Below, one piece after another: positions 1-6,986 of a stretch of 64,000 bases of DNA. A program made the position numbers and the translations under genes. This DNA is from Aliiroseovarius salicola. GTDB lineage: Bacteria; Pseudomonadota; Alphaproteobacteria; Rhodobacterales; Rhodobacteraceae. How positions within the stretch are numbered: the stretch's first letter is position 1; every line of letters begins with the position of its first letter. Below the pieces are notes generated by a model. The model did not search any database and was not told the DNA's origin. It saw only the letters and a program-made list of their open reading frames with translations. The stretch lies in NCBI RefSeq assembly GCF_027891095.1, contig NZ_JAQIIO010000002.1, positions 62,001 through 126,000 on the forward strand, given 5' to 3'.

Positions 1-51
1 ATCCGGGGCGCAATTGCTCCCTAAAACGTGTTGAAACGAGACGAGGCTGAA

Positions 52-585
52 ATGGCGAAACGCTGGTATTCGGTAAGTGTACTGTCGAACTTCGAAAAGA
101 AGATCGCCGAACAGATTCGTTCGGAAGTGGTCGAAAAAGGTCTGGAAGATCAGATCGACGAAGTTCTGGTGCCGACCGAAGAAGTGATCGAAGTGCGTCG
201 TGGTAAAAAAGTGACCACCGAACGCCGCTTTATGCCGGGGTACGTTCTGGTCCACATGGAAATGTCGGATGAGGGTTATCACCTGATCAACTCGATCAAC
301 CGCGTCACTGGTTTCCTCGGCCCGCAAGGCCGCCCGATGCCGATGCGTGACGCTGAGGTGCAAGGCATACTTGGTCGCGTTGAAGAAGGCGTTGAGGCGC
401 CGAAACTGTTGATCAGCTTCGAAGTGGGCGAGAAGGTCAATGTGACCGACGGACCGTTCGAAGGCTTTGACGGCACAGTGGAAGAGGTGGACGAAGAGGG
501 TCAACGCCTCAAGGTCACCGTGTCGATCTTTGGTCGCGCCACACCGGTTGAACTGGAATACACGCAGGTCACCAAACAGGCTTAA
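52..585 (+). CDS. nusG: transcription termination/antitermination protein NusG
   Basis: NusG binds RNA polymerase beside the active-site cleft, suppresses pausing, and links polymerase to Rho or to the ribosome through S10. The 177-residue protein has the NGN domain first (start [10 protein letters not shown], then the FMPGYVLV strand near residue 65) and a C-terminal KOW domain ([20 protein letters not shown], about residues 124-143). The ATG at 52 is chosen because NusG family proteins begin at this methionine; a GTG at 28 would add eight unconserved residues. It normally follows secE, which would lie left of the window. A strong terminator follows at 612-636, so it is not co-transcribed with rplK by default. 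Confidence 0.97.
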   Translation: MAKRWYSVSVLSNFEKKIAEQIRSEVVEKGLEDQIDEVLVPTEEVIEVRRGKKVTTERRFMPGYVLVHMEMSDEGYHLINSINRVTGFLGPQGRPMPMRDAEVQGILGRVEEGVEAPKLLISFEVGEKVNVTDGPFEGFDGTVEEVDEEGQRLKVTVSIFGRATPVELEYTQVTKQA

Positions 586-611
586 GTTTCAAAGCTATTC
601 AAAAACAAAAA

Positions 612-636
612 AGCGGCCCCACGGGCCGCTCTTTTT
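612..636 (+). terminator. factor-independent terminator after nusG
   Basis: A perfect 8-bp stem, AGCGGCCC (612-619) with GGGCCGCT (623-630), has a 3-base loop and is followed by CTTTTT. It closes the nusG transcript. Confidence 0.9.
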
Positions 637-694
637 GCCTTCTTGCCTAGGTAGAACTCTCAGGGTTCACGCCCAATGGGTAAGGAGTTTTGAG

Positions 695-1084
695 ATGAGT
701 GAAGCATTGTATCGTTCAATTGAAATTTATTATGATATTGAAAGCATCCCCGGAACGTTTGATCATCCTTTGGAATTCCGCAACGCTGCGATGGAGCTGA
801 TCGAAGGCGCATTGGATGATTAGAATGCGGGCGAATGGAGTGGCGCGGAAATTGGCATGGGCGAAGTGAATTTCGGCTTTTCGGTACATGACTTTGACAA
901 AGCTGAGGGGATTGTTCGAAACGCCGTAAAGGGAACCGATTTCGAGGGCATCAGAGAAATCACCCGGTTTGAAATGGATAAAAACGAATTGTCGGATATG
1001 GCAGCGGATGCTCCCAAAGTGAATCCGTTCTGGTTCCTGCTGAAACTCTTTGTGAAAAGCCTGTTTCGTCGGGGCTCTACCTGA
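695..1084 (+). pseudogene. conserved-looking ORF interrupted by one in-frame TAG
   Basis: The reading frame from ATG 695 (Shine-Dalgarno TAAGGAG at 681-687) encodes 42 residues starting MSEALYRSIEIYYDIESIPG, then meets TAG at 821-823. Without changing frame it continues through NAGEWSGAEIGMGEVNFGF to a TGA at 1082-1084, giving about 129 codons in total. Both halves look coding and belong together: the first ends AAMELIEGALDD and the second continues an acidic, mixed alpha/beta composition, ending in a hydrophobic-basic tail (WFLLKLFVKSLFRRGST). I do not recognise the family. It is most simply a recent nonsense mutation; amber readthrough, a sequencing error, or re-initiation at ATG 857 are alternatives. 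Confidence 0.6.
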
Positions 1085-1151
1085 TCCTCGCCCGGCCCCC
1101 ATGAAAAGAGGCCAGCCAAAAGCGCTGCCGGATGGGCGTGAGGAATACGTC

Positions 1152-1315
1152 TTGTAATATTATCAATGCAGGTGTATTCCGCGCAGGTCGCAATGTGGGA
1201 TTCCCATAGGGCGATTCCTTATGTGGGAGGCGCGGCCGTCGCGATGGCCAGACCAGACCACAAACCCCAAAGCATCATCAACGCGTGATGATGTGGTGAT
1301 AACAGGAGAAGCCAA
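1152..1315 (+). promoter_or_regulatory. promoter candidate and structured leader of rplK-rplA
   Basis: TTGTAA (1152-1157), a 17-base spacer and TATTCC (1175-1180) followed by GCGC make a plausible sigma-70 promoter. The leader ends in a perfect 8-bp hairpin, CATCATCA (1273-1280) and TGATGATG (1286-1293), 10 bases before the AGGAG of rplK (1304-1308). In other bacteria L1 represses the L11-L1 operon by binding its leader; that this hairpin is the site here is inference. Confidence 0.45.
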
Positions 1316-1741
1316 ATGGCTAAAAAAGTAGCTGGCACCATGAAGCTGCAGGTCCCTGCAGGTCAAGCCAACCCCTCGCCGCCCGTCGGCCCCGCGCTGG
1401 GTCAGCGCGGCATCAACATCATGGAATTCTGTAAGGCCTTCAACGCGAAGACCCAGGAAATGGAGCCCGGCGCGCCGTGCCCGACCGTGATCACCTATTA
1501 CCAGGACAAGTCCTTCACCATGGACATCAAGACGCCGCCTGCGTCTTACTACCTGCGTAAAGCTGCCAAGCTGAAGTCGGGCGCGAACAACCCGGGTCGT
1601 GAGACCGTGGGCACCGTGACCGCCGCTCAGGTGAAAGAAATCGCCGAAGCGAAAATGAAAGATCTCAATGCGAACGATATCGAAGCCGCAATGCTGATCA
1701 TCCTGGGCTCTGCCCGCTCCATGGGCATCGAGGTGAAGTAA
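1316..1741 (+). CDS. rplK: 50S ribosomal protein L11
   Basis: L11 binds the GTPase-associated region of 23S rRNA near the L7/L12 stalk and is needed for stringent-factor (RelA/SpoT) sensing. The 141 residues are the usual length. The N-terminal domain carries the proline-rich helix ([16 protein letters not shown], about residues 14-29) where thiopeptides bind; the C-terminal RNA-binding domain ends [10 protein letters not shown]. The AGGAG before ATG 1316 is well placed. It is followed one base after its stop by rplA, and the pair forms its own unit because a terminator separates it from nusG and another follows rplA. Confidence 0.98.
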   Translation: MAKKVAGTMKLQVPAGQANPSPPVGPALGQRGINIMEFCKAFNAKTQEMEPGAPCPTVITYYQDKSFTMDIKTPPASYYLRKAAKLKSGANNPGRETVGTVTAAQVKEIAEAKMKDLNANDIEAAMLIILGSARSMGIEVK

Positions 1742-1742
1742 G

Positions 1743-2441
1743 ATGGCGAAACTGGGTAAACGCACCAAAGCCGCTCGCGAAGCATTCGCCGGCAAAGAAA
1801 ACCTGACTGTGGAAGATGCAGTTGCTCTGGTTAAGGGCAATGCAAACGCCAAGTTTGATGAAACCGTGGAAATCGCCCTGAACCTGGGCGTTGACACCCG
1901 TCACGCTGACCAAATGGTCCGCGGTGTGGTTGGCCTGCCGAACGGCACTGGTAAATCCATGCGCGTTGCCGTGTTTGCACGTGGTCCGAAAGCTGAAGAA
2001 GCTCAGGCCGCTGGTGCAGACATCGTTGGCGCCGAAGACCTGATGGAATCCATCCAGGGTGGCAACATCGATTTCGATCGCTGCATCGCAACCCCGGACA
2101 TGATGCCTGTTGTTGGTCGTCTGGGTAAAATCCTCGGCCCACGCAACCTGATGCCGAACCCCAAAGTTGGCACCGTGACCATGGACGTGAAAGCGGCCGT
2201 GGAAGCAGCCAAAGGTGGTGAAGTGCAGTTCAAAGCCGAAAAAGGCGGTGTTGTGCACGCAGGCGTTGGTAAAGCATCCTTCGACGAGGCCAAGCTTGTT
2301 GAAAACGTGCGCGCCTTCGTGGAGGCCGTTCAGAAAGCCAAGCCGTCGGGTGCCAAAGGCGCTTACATGAAAAAGGTCGTTCTGACCTCGACCATGGGTC
2401 CGGGCGTCACCTTGGACATCGACAACGCAACCGGCAACTAA
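1743..2441 (+). CDS. rplA: 50S ribosomal protein L1
   Basis: L1 forms the mobile L1 stalk of the large subunit and helps release deacylated tRNA; in many bacteria it also represses its own operon. The 232 residues match the family and include [20 protein letters not shown] (about 61-80) and the signature [19 protein letters not shown] (about 128-146). The start lies one base after the rplK stop, so the two are probably translationally coupled. Unlike the common rplKAJL order, rplJ does not follow directly: a terminator and about 3.3 kb with three unrelated genes intervene. Confidence 0.98.
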   Translation: MAKLGKRTKAAREAFAGKENLTVEDAVALVKGNANAKFDETVEIALNLGVDTRHADQMVRGVVGLPNGTGKSMRVAVFARGPKAEEAQAAGADIVGAEDLMESIQGGNIDFDRCIATPDMMPVVGRLGKILGPRNLMPNPKVGTVTMDVKAAVEAAKGGEVQFKAEKGGVVHAGVGKASFDEAKLVENVRAFVEAVQKAKPSGAKGAYMKKVVLTSTMGPGVTLDIDNATGN

Positions 2442-2464
2442 AACCGGCTGCAATCAATTGCGAA

Positions 2465-2491
2465 AGGGCGTCCTTCGGGGCGCCCTTTTTC
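2465..2491 (+). terminator. terminator after rplA with UUCG tetraloop
   Basis: Nine-base-pair stem AGGGCGTCC (2465-2473) and GGGCGCCCT (2478-2486), with one G-U pair, closed by a TTCG loop and followed by TTTT. It ends the rplKA transcript. Confidence 0.9.
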
Positions 2492-2596
2492 TATGGGGGT
2501 GTCCTTATATCGGTGGGGCTGGGCTGAGTGCATTTTTGACAGGTTCTGCGGTTTCCAGGGACGTCAATCACCTGCCAAATTGCCGTCTGAATTGAC

Positions 2597-3217
2597 TTAA
2601 GGATGGGCCAGTCCGAGTCCCCTGAACGCCCACTGTAGGCATTTCGAAATTTCGTTTTTGGCCACGCCCTCCGCTTGCATCCTGATCGCGCTGGCGATCT
2701 GAGCGTCGGCATACAGGGCAGCGGTGGCTGTCGGGATTTCCACCGGAAATTGCCCATTCTTCTTGGCGCGATCAATCCAATCCTCAATTCGGGCCAGCGA
2801 GCTTTTACACATCAGTTCAATTGCTTCGTTGGTTTGAGGGCCAAGTTCATTGCGGCATTGGCGCATTTGTCCAAGCAGGCATCCCGCCGGAATGCCCAGT
2901 TTCGCGCGATCCTCAAGGGCCAGTTCAATTAAGGCGTCCAGCGCATCGTTAAACGGTATATCTGCGCTGAGGATCTCAAAGAGCTGCGCGAGAATGGCGT
3001 CACGATAAGCCTCTAATGCTGTTCGCCTCAGTCCATCTTCGCTCCCGAATTCCCGGTAGAGCCCCGGTTTGGATACACCTGCACGCCTGCAAATCTCATT
3101 GATCGAGATGGCTGTTGGGCCTTCGCTCCAATAGCTTTCCATTGCAACTTGTAGCACGTGGTCGCGGTCTAGGGTCTTGGGGCGTCCGCGGTGGGGTTTC
3201 TGAGTTGTTGCTTCCAT
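2597..3217 (-). CDS. TetR/AcrR-family transcriptional regulator
   Basis: A 206-residue one-domain repressor of the TetR family. The helix-turn-helix lies near residues 30-60 (ISINEICRRAGVSKPGLYRE), after the basic N-terminus HRGRPKTLDRD; the rest is the helical ligand and dimer domain, with ALYADAQIASAIRMQAEG near the end. I take ATG 3217 as start because the DNA-binding domain follows directly; a longer reading frame would run into the divergent gene. It is transcribed away from the NAD-dependent reductase at 3325, and two similar partial palindromes in the shared intergenic region suggest that it controls that gene and itself. The ligand is unknown. Confidence 0.9.
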   Translation of the reverse strand: MEATTQKPHRGRPKTLDRDHVLQVAMESYWSEGPTAISINEICRRAGVSKPGLYREFGSEDGLRRTALEAYRDAILAQLFEILSADIPFNDALDALIELALEDRAKLGIPAGCLLGQMRQCRNELGPQTNEAIELMCKSSLARIEDWIDRAKKNGQFPVEIPTATAALYADAQIASAIRMQAEGVAKNEISKCLQWAFRGLGLAHP

Positions 3218-3220
3218 AAG

Positions 3221-3272
3221 ATACCAACCAGTATTTAATGCTTGCTTTGAATCATAAAATACCAGTAGGTAC
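3221..3272. promoter_or_regulatory. two putative TetR operators in the divergent promoter region
   Basis: ATACCAACCAGTAT (3221-3234) and ATACCAGTAGGTAC (3259-3272) are 14-base elements with arms ATAC/GTAT and TACC/GGTA. They share the 5' half ATACCA, lie 38 bases apart start to start, and fall between the divergent TetR and reductase genes. Their role is inferred from position and symmetry. Confidence 0.5.
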
Positions 3273-3324
3273 GGAAAAATCCAACCCGATTCTGTCGGGC
3301 GTCTGAACTCAAGGAGCAACGAAG

Positions 3325-4341
3325 ATGAATACGGTACTTTTGACGGGCATATCTGGCTACATCGGGCTGCATAGCGCCAAACAACTGCTGGAGGCTGGAT
3401 ACACTGTTCGCGGCACTGTCCGCTCTCAGACAAAAGGCCAAGAGGTTCGCAATACGCTTACCGCAGCGTCGGTCGATACAAAGAACCTGACAATTGTCGA
3501 ACTTGATTTGACCTCAGACCGTGGCTGGGACGACGCCGCAAAGGGATGTGACTTTGTCATGCATATGGCCTCGCCATTTGTCATCGCGAACCCCAAAGAT
3601 CCGCAAGCATTGATCACCCCTGCTGTTGATGGTTCCTTGCGCGCGCTGCGTGCCGCTAAAAAAGCGGGTGTAAAGCGGGTTGTGTTGACCAGCTCTGTTT
3701 TGTCGATGATGGGGAGCATGAAGACCGGCACATTCGGCCCAAGTGACTGGACCGATATCGATGCGCCTGATGTCAGCACCTACACCAAAAGCAAAACCCT
3801 TGCGGAAAAGGCTGCCTGGGATTTCGTCAATTCTCAGGAAGGCGACGACCAAATGGAGCTGACCGTCATCGCCCCCGGCGGAGTGTTTGGCCCGCCGCTG
3901 GGTCGCAATATCACTGGCCAATCCATGTCGATGCTGGATCAAATGCTTCGCGGCAAGCTGCCGATGGTTCCAAAAGCAGCATTCCCGATGGTGGATGTGC
4001 GCGACGTGGCCAAGCTGCATGTGCAAGCGCTGACGCTGCCTGAGGCCACCGGTAAACGTTTCATCGCGGCAAGCGCAGAACCAAACGGTTTCCAAAGCGC
4101 CGCGCAGTTCCTCAAGGACGAAGGGTACAAAGGCCCCAGCACGCGTATCGCCCCGGATTTCTTGCTGCGCCTGATGGCAAAGTTCGACCGCGAAGCCAAA
4201 GGTATGCTTGGTCTTTTGGGAATGCACCTGAGCTCAAACAATTCAGAGACGCGCGAATTGTTTGGCTGGACACCGATCCCATTCCAGCAATCGGTGCTTG
4301 AAACTGCAAAGGCCGTGAAAACCATTCAGGGCAAAGCATGA
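3325..4341 (+). CDS. NAD(P)-dependent reductase, dihydroflavonol reductase-like extended SDR
   Basis: An extended short-chain dehydrogenase of 338 residues. The Rossmann signature TGISGYIG spans residues 7-14, and the catalytic YxxxK appears as YTKSK near residue 152, preceded by LTSSVLSMMG. The family reduces aldehydes, ketones or dihydroflavonol-like substrates with NAD(P)H; the substrate cannot be read here. Shine-Dalgarno AAGGAG (3313-3318) supports ATG 3325. A divergent TetR regulator and two partial palindromes upstream suggest inducible expression, perhaps by a reactive carbonyl or xenobiotic. A 9-bp stem, AAGCTGCCG (4357-4365) with CGGCAGCTT (4385-4393), follows the stop but lacks a clear T-run. 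Confidence 0.9.
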   Translation: MNTVLLTGISGYIGLHSAKQLLEAGYTVRGTVRSQTKGQEVRNTLTAASVDTKNLTIVELDLTSDRGWDDAAKGCDFVMHMASPFVIANPKDPQALITPAVDGSLRALRAAKKAGVKRVVLTSSVLSMMGSMKTGTFGPSDWTDIDAPDVSTYTKSKTLAEKAAWDFVNSQEGDDQMELTVIAPGGVFGPPLGRNITGQSMSMLDQMLRGKLPMVPKAAFPMVDVRDVAKLHVQALTLPEATGKRFIAASAEPNGFQSAAQFLKDEGYKGPSTRIAPDFLLRLMAKFDREAKGMLGLLGMHLSSNNSETRELFGWTPIPFQQSVLETAKAVKTIQGKA

Positions 4342-4520
4342 CGTAGAACCGTGGAGAAGCTGCCGTTGGCATTTGCCTGACCCGCGGCAGCTTTATCCGC
4401 AGCAGACCATCACGGTTTGCAAAGAGGTTTCGTCTTTTTGGCAACGGGCTGGATTGCCAATGCCCTTGCCCACACCTAGGGTGTTTCACGATCTAGCAGT
4501 GTTCAAGGGTATGGTCCGCA

Positions 4521-5438
4521 ATGGCAGAGCGGTGGCAGGTTGCATGTATTCTGAAGGAACGGCTGGAGATCACCCTTCGGTTCGTTGCTTGGTATCTGGA
4601 TCTTGGTGCCGATCACATCACGCTGTTTTTTGACAACCCGCAAGACAAAGCCATTGCGGTTTTGGCAGATGAACCCAAGGTGACCTGCATTCCCTGTACG
4701 CCTGAGTTCTGGCGCTCAATCGGTGTGGATCCAGAGCTGCGGTTTCCGAAACGTCAAAATCTGGCGCTGACCCATGCCTATCAACAGGTTGAAGATGGGT
4801 GGCTTTTGAATGTGGATAGCGACGAGCTTCTTCTTGTTCGTGATGATGTATCCACATTTCTTGAGACGGTGCCGCAAAAGGCGCATTCTGTCCGCGTTCT
4901 CCCGGTTGAGCAATTGCATACTGGCAAAACTGAGGTGCTGCATCTTCGCGCGGCCATGAATAAGGAAACCGCTCGGTTTGTTTATGGGGAAGATGCTCGA
5001 TTGTTCGGACCGCGGCGCAGGGGGCTGGTGGGCCATTCGCAGGGCAAGTCCTTTATTCGGGCAGGGGTGCAGGTGACGTGGTTGCGTCAGCATTGGCCCG
5101 TCCTGCCAAAGGGGCAGGACCATCACGAGGTGGTGGTGCGACCCTCCGATAATTTTTTGCTTGTTCACATGATGGGAGAAGACTTCCGTGCCTGGCGGTC
5201 CAAACTGGAATGGCGTCTGAGCTCGGCCAATTTCTCTCCAACCCTGCGCGAGCATGTGCAGGCAGCCCTTGCCAGCGATGCGCCGAGAAAAGATCTGCGC
5301 CGCCTATATCGTGCGCTATATCATGCCGAGACGCCCAAATTGCAGCGTATGGCAGAACAGGGTGTTTTGTTTCAGATTTCGGATGACCTTGATGCGCCGG
5401 CAAAGCTTCGCTACGCTGATGTCCTGAAGTCGCGGTGA
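4521..5438 (+). CDS. glycosyltransferase family 2-like protein
   Basis: A 305-residue cytoplasmic glycosyltransferase-like protein of the type common in Roseobacter genomes. It has the N-terminal ACILKERLEITLRFVAWYLD, matching the RNEGPFLLEWIAWQ region of the related protein at 17098-18105, and a metal/nucleotide-sugar motif DSDE within WLLNVDSDELLLV (about residues 93-105). No membrane segment or signal peptide is seen. Donor and acceptor are unknown; surface polysaccharide is a guess from the family. Shine-Dalgarno is weak (AAGGG about 12 bases before ATG 4521), so the start is less certain. A short CCAATT/AATTGG hairpin follows the stop (5450-5464). Confidence 0.8.
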   Translation: MAERWQVACILKERLEITLRFVAWYLDLGADHITLFFDNPQDKAIAVLADEPKVTCIPCTPEFWRSIGVDPELRFPKRQNLALTHAYQQVEDGWLLNVDSDELLLVRDDVSTFLETVPQKAHSVRVLPVEQLHTGKTEVLHLRAAMNKETARFVYGEDARLFGPRRRGLVGHSQGKSFIRAGVQVTWLRQHWPVLPKGQDHHEVVVRPSDNFLLVHMMGEDFRAWRSKLEWRLSSANFSPTLREHVQAALASDAPRKDLRRLYRALYHAETPKLQRMAEQGVLFQISDDLDAPAKLRYADVLKSR

Positions 5439-5786
5439 TTTCCTGGCCTCCAATTGCGAATTGGGGGTTGGAAAATGCGCGCAAACGTCCTAGATAAACC
5501 TTGCAGCTCAGCGTGCGATTCGTCGTGCGCTGTTTTGCATTTCGTCCGAGACGGTGGGTGACCCCGGCGGGCCAATGCGACAAGCGGCTGATAAGGCTGA
5601 CTTTCGTGGGCACGCAAGGATCATAATTCCTGCCTGAGACGGGAAATGGACAAAAGAATTCTCTTGGCCTGCTGGCCCTGGGGCGATTTTGCGAAGGACC
5701 CGTAAAGGACCCGATTGCCGGGTTTTCCCTGAAAACCTGGTGAAATATGAGCCGGGGGGTTCGCCTCCCATACTTGGAGTGAAACT
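5439..5786 (+). promoter_or_regulatory. intergenic leader of rplJ with promoter candidate
   Basis: No gene is seen in these 348 bases. A promoter candidate is TTGGAA (5468-5473), 17-base spacer, TAGATA (5491-5496). Near rplJ lie a direct repeat AAGGACCCG (5694-5702 and 5705-5713) and a hairpin GGTTTTC/GAAAACC (5721-5737). The L10 leader RNA, bound by the L10-L12 complex in many bacteria, would be expected here; I cannot match its consensus by eye. Confidence 0.45.
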
Positions 5787-6299
5787 GTGGATAGAGCACA
5801 AAAAGAGAAACTGGTCGAAGAGCTCGGCCAAATCTTTGAAAGCTCTGGCGTTGTAGTGGTTGCCCACTACGCGGGTATGACAGTTGCTGAAATGCAGGAC
5901 CTGCGGTCGCAAATGCGCGAAGCTGGCGGGTCGGTGCGTGTTGCCAAGAACAGGCTCGCCAAAATCGCTCTGGAAGGTAAGCCGGCCGCTTCGATCGCCG
6001 ACCTCCTTTCGGGCATGACCGTTCTTGCCTATTCCGAAGATCCTGTGGCTGCTGCCAAGGTGATGGATGCATATGCCAAGACCAACGACAAGTTGGAAAT
6101 CCTTGGTGGTGCAATGGGCGAGACCGCTCTGGATCTGGCTGGTGTGAAAGCCGTTGCCGCTATGCCGTCGCGTGAAGAGCTTATTGCTTCGATCGTGGGC
6201 TGCATTGGCGCGCCTGCTTCGAACATCGCTGGGGCCATTGGCGCACCTGCTTCGAACATTGCATCCATTCTCTCGACCATCGAAGAGAAGGCTGCTTAA
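5787..6299 (+). CDS. rplJ: 50S ribosomal protein L10
   Basis: L10 anchors the L7/L12 dimers to the ribosomal stalk and often represses its own operon. The 170 residues begin [20 protein letters not shown]. The start is GTG 5787 behind GGAG (5776-5779). Near the C-terminus a short repeat [10 protein letters not shown] / [10 protein letters not shown] is encoded by an imperfect 30-base direct repeat (about 6208-6267), just before the helix that binds L12. It heads rplJ-rplL-rpoB-rpoC and is separated from rplA by a terminator and three unrelated genes. Confidence 0.97.
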   Translation: MDRAQKEKLVEELGQIFESSGVVVVAHYAGMTVAEMQDLRSQMREAGGSVRVAKNRLAKIALEGKPAASIADLLSGMTVLAYSEDPVAAAKVMDAYAKTNDKLEILGGAMGETALDLAGVKAVAAMPSREELIASIVGCIGAPASNIAGAIGAPASNIASILSTIEEKAA

Positions 6300-6371
6300 G
6301 CAATCTGAAATCCCCGTGTTTGGAACAAGCATACACGTTGGAACACATCTAAATCGAACGGAAACAGTAAA

Positions 6372-6746
6372 ATGGCTGATCTGAAAAAACTTGCTGAAGA
6401 GATCGTTGGTCTGACCCTTCTCGAAGCACAAGAACTGAAAACCATCCTCAAAGACGAGTACGGCATCGAGCCGGCTGCTGGTGGCGCTGTTGTTATGGCT
6501 GCCGGTGGCGACGCTGGTGGCGCCGCTGAGGAAGAAAAAACCGAATTCGACGTCGTTCTGAAGAACGCCGGCGCTTCGAAAATCAACGTGATCAAAGAAG
6601 TTCGCGGTCTCACCGGTCTTGGCCTGAAAGAAGCCAAAGAGCTGGTCGAAGCTGGCGGCAAGATCAAAGAAGGCGTGGACAAAGCCGAAGCAGAAGACGT
6701 GAAAGCCAAGCTGGAAGCAGCTGGCGCAGAAGTCGAACTGGCCTAA
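6372..6746 (+). CDS. rplL: 50S ribosomal protein L7/L12
   Basis: L7/L12 is the multi-copy stalk protein that recruits translational GTPases such as EF-G and EF-Tu. The 124 residues show the N-terminal dimerisation helices ([19 protein letters not shown]), a flexible alanine/glycine hinge (about residues 36-55) and the globular C-terminal domain with [19 protein letters not shown]. It lies 72 bases after rplJ and is followed by a long structured gap before rpoB, as expected where stalk protein output must exceed that of RNA polymerase. Confidence 0.98.
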   Translation: MADLKKLAEEIVGLTLLEAQELKTILKDEYGIEPAAGGAVVMAAGGDAGGAAEEEKTEFDVVLKNAGASKINVIKEVRGLTGLGLKEAKELVEAGGKIKEGVDKAEAEDVKAKLEAAGAEVELA

Positions 6747-6784
6747 GCTTTACGCTTTTTGGGGGGCTCACCCCTGCAAATACT

Positions 6785-6870
6785 GGCTGGGCCCGGAGGA
6801 ATCCGGGTCCAGCCGAACCTGTCTTGGAGAGGGGTTATGCGTAACCCCCCTCCTGGGAAAGGTTCGGACG
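6785..6870 (+). promoter_or_regulatory. structured rplL-rpoB spacer (attenuation or processing region)
   Basis: Two stem-loops are stacked in the 240-base gap. The first pairs 6785-6797 with 6802-6814 (13 bp, one G-T wobble, GGAA loop). The second has an outer CGAACCT/AGGTTCG stem enclosing GGAG-A-GGGGTTA, a TGCG loop and TAACCCC-C-CTCC. No T-run follows. By analogy with E. coli, where the rplL-rpoB spacer holds an attenuator and an RNase III site, it probably tunes the ratio of L12 to RNA polymerase. Confidence 0.6.
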
Positions 6871-6986
6871 GGAGGAGGCCCTTGGGACGGTCTCCATGAA
6901 TTTGTCCACCCCCCAATCTCGGACGAGGCGTTGCCGGGGACCCGACGGTCGGCGCCACAGTTGAGAACATGAAAGGTAGTTACCGG

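Noticed and set aside
6208-6267. Repeat in the rplJ gene as a mobile or recent duplication
   Set aside because: The GAPASNIA repeat is part of the L10 C-terminal region as I recall it from other alphaproteobacteria, so it is probably ancestral.
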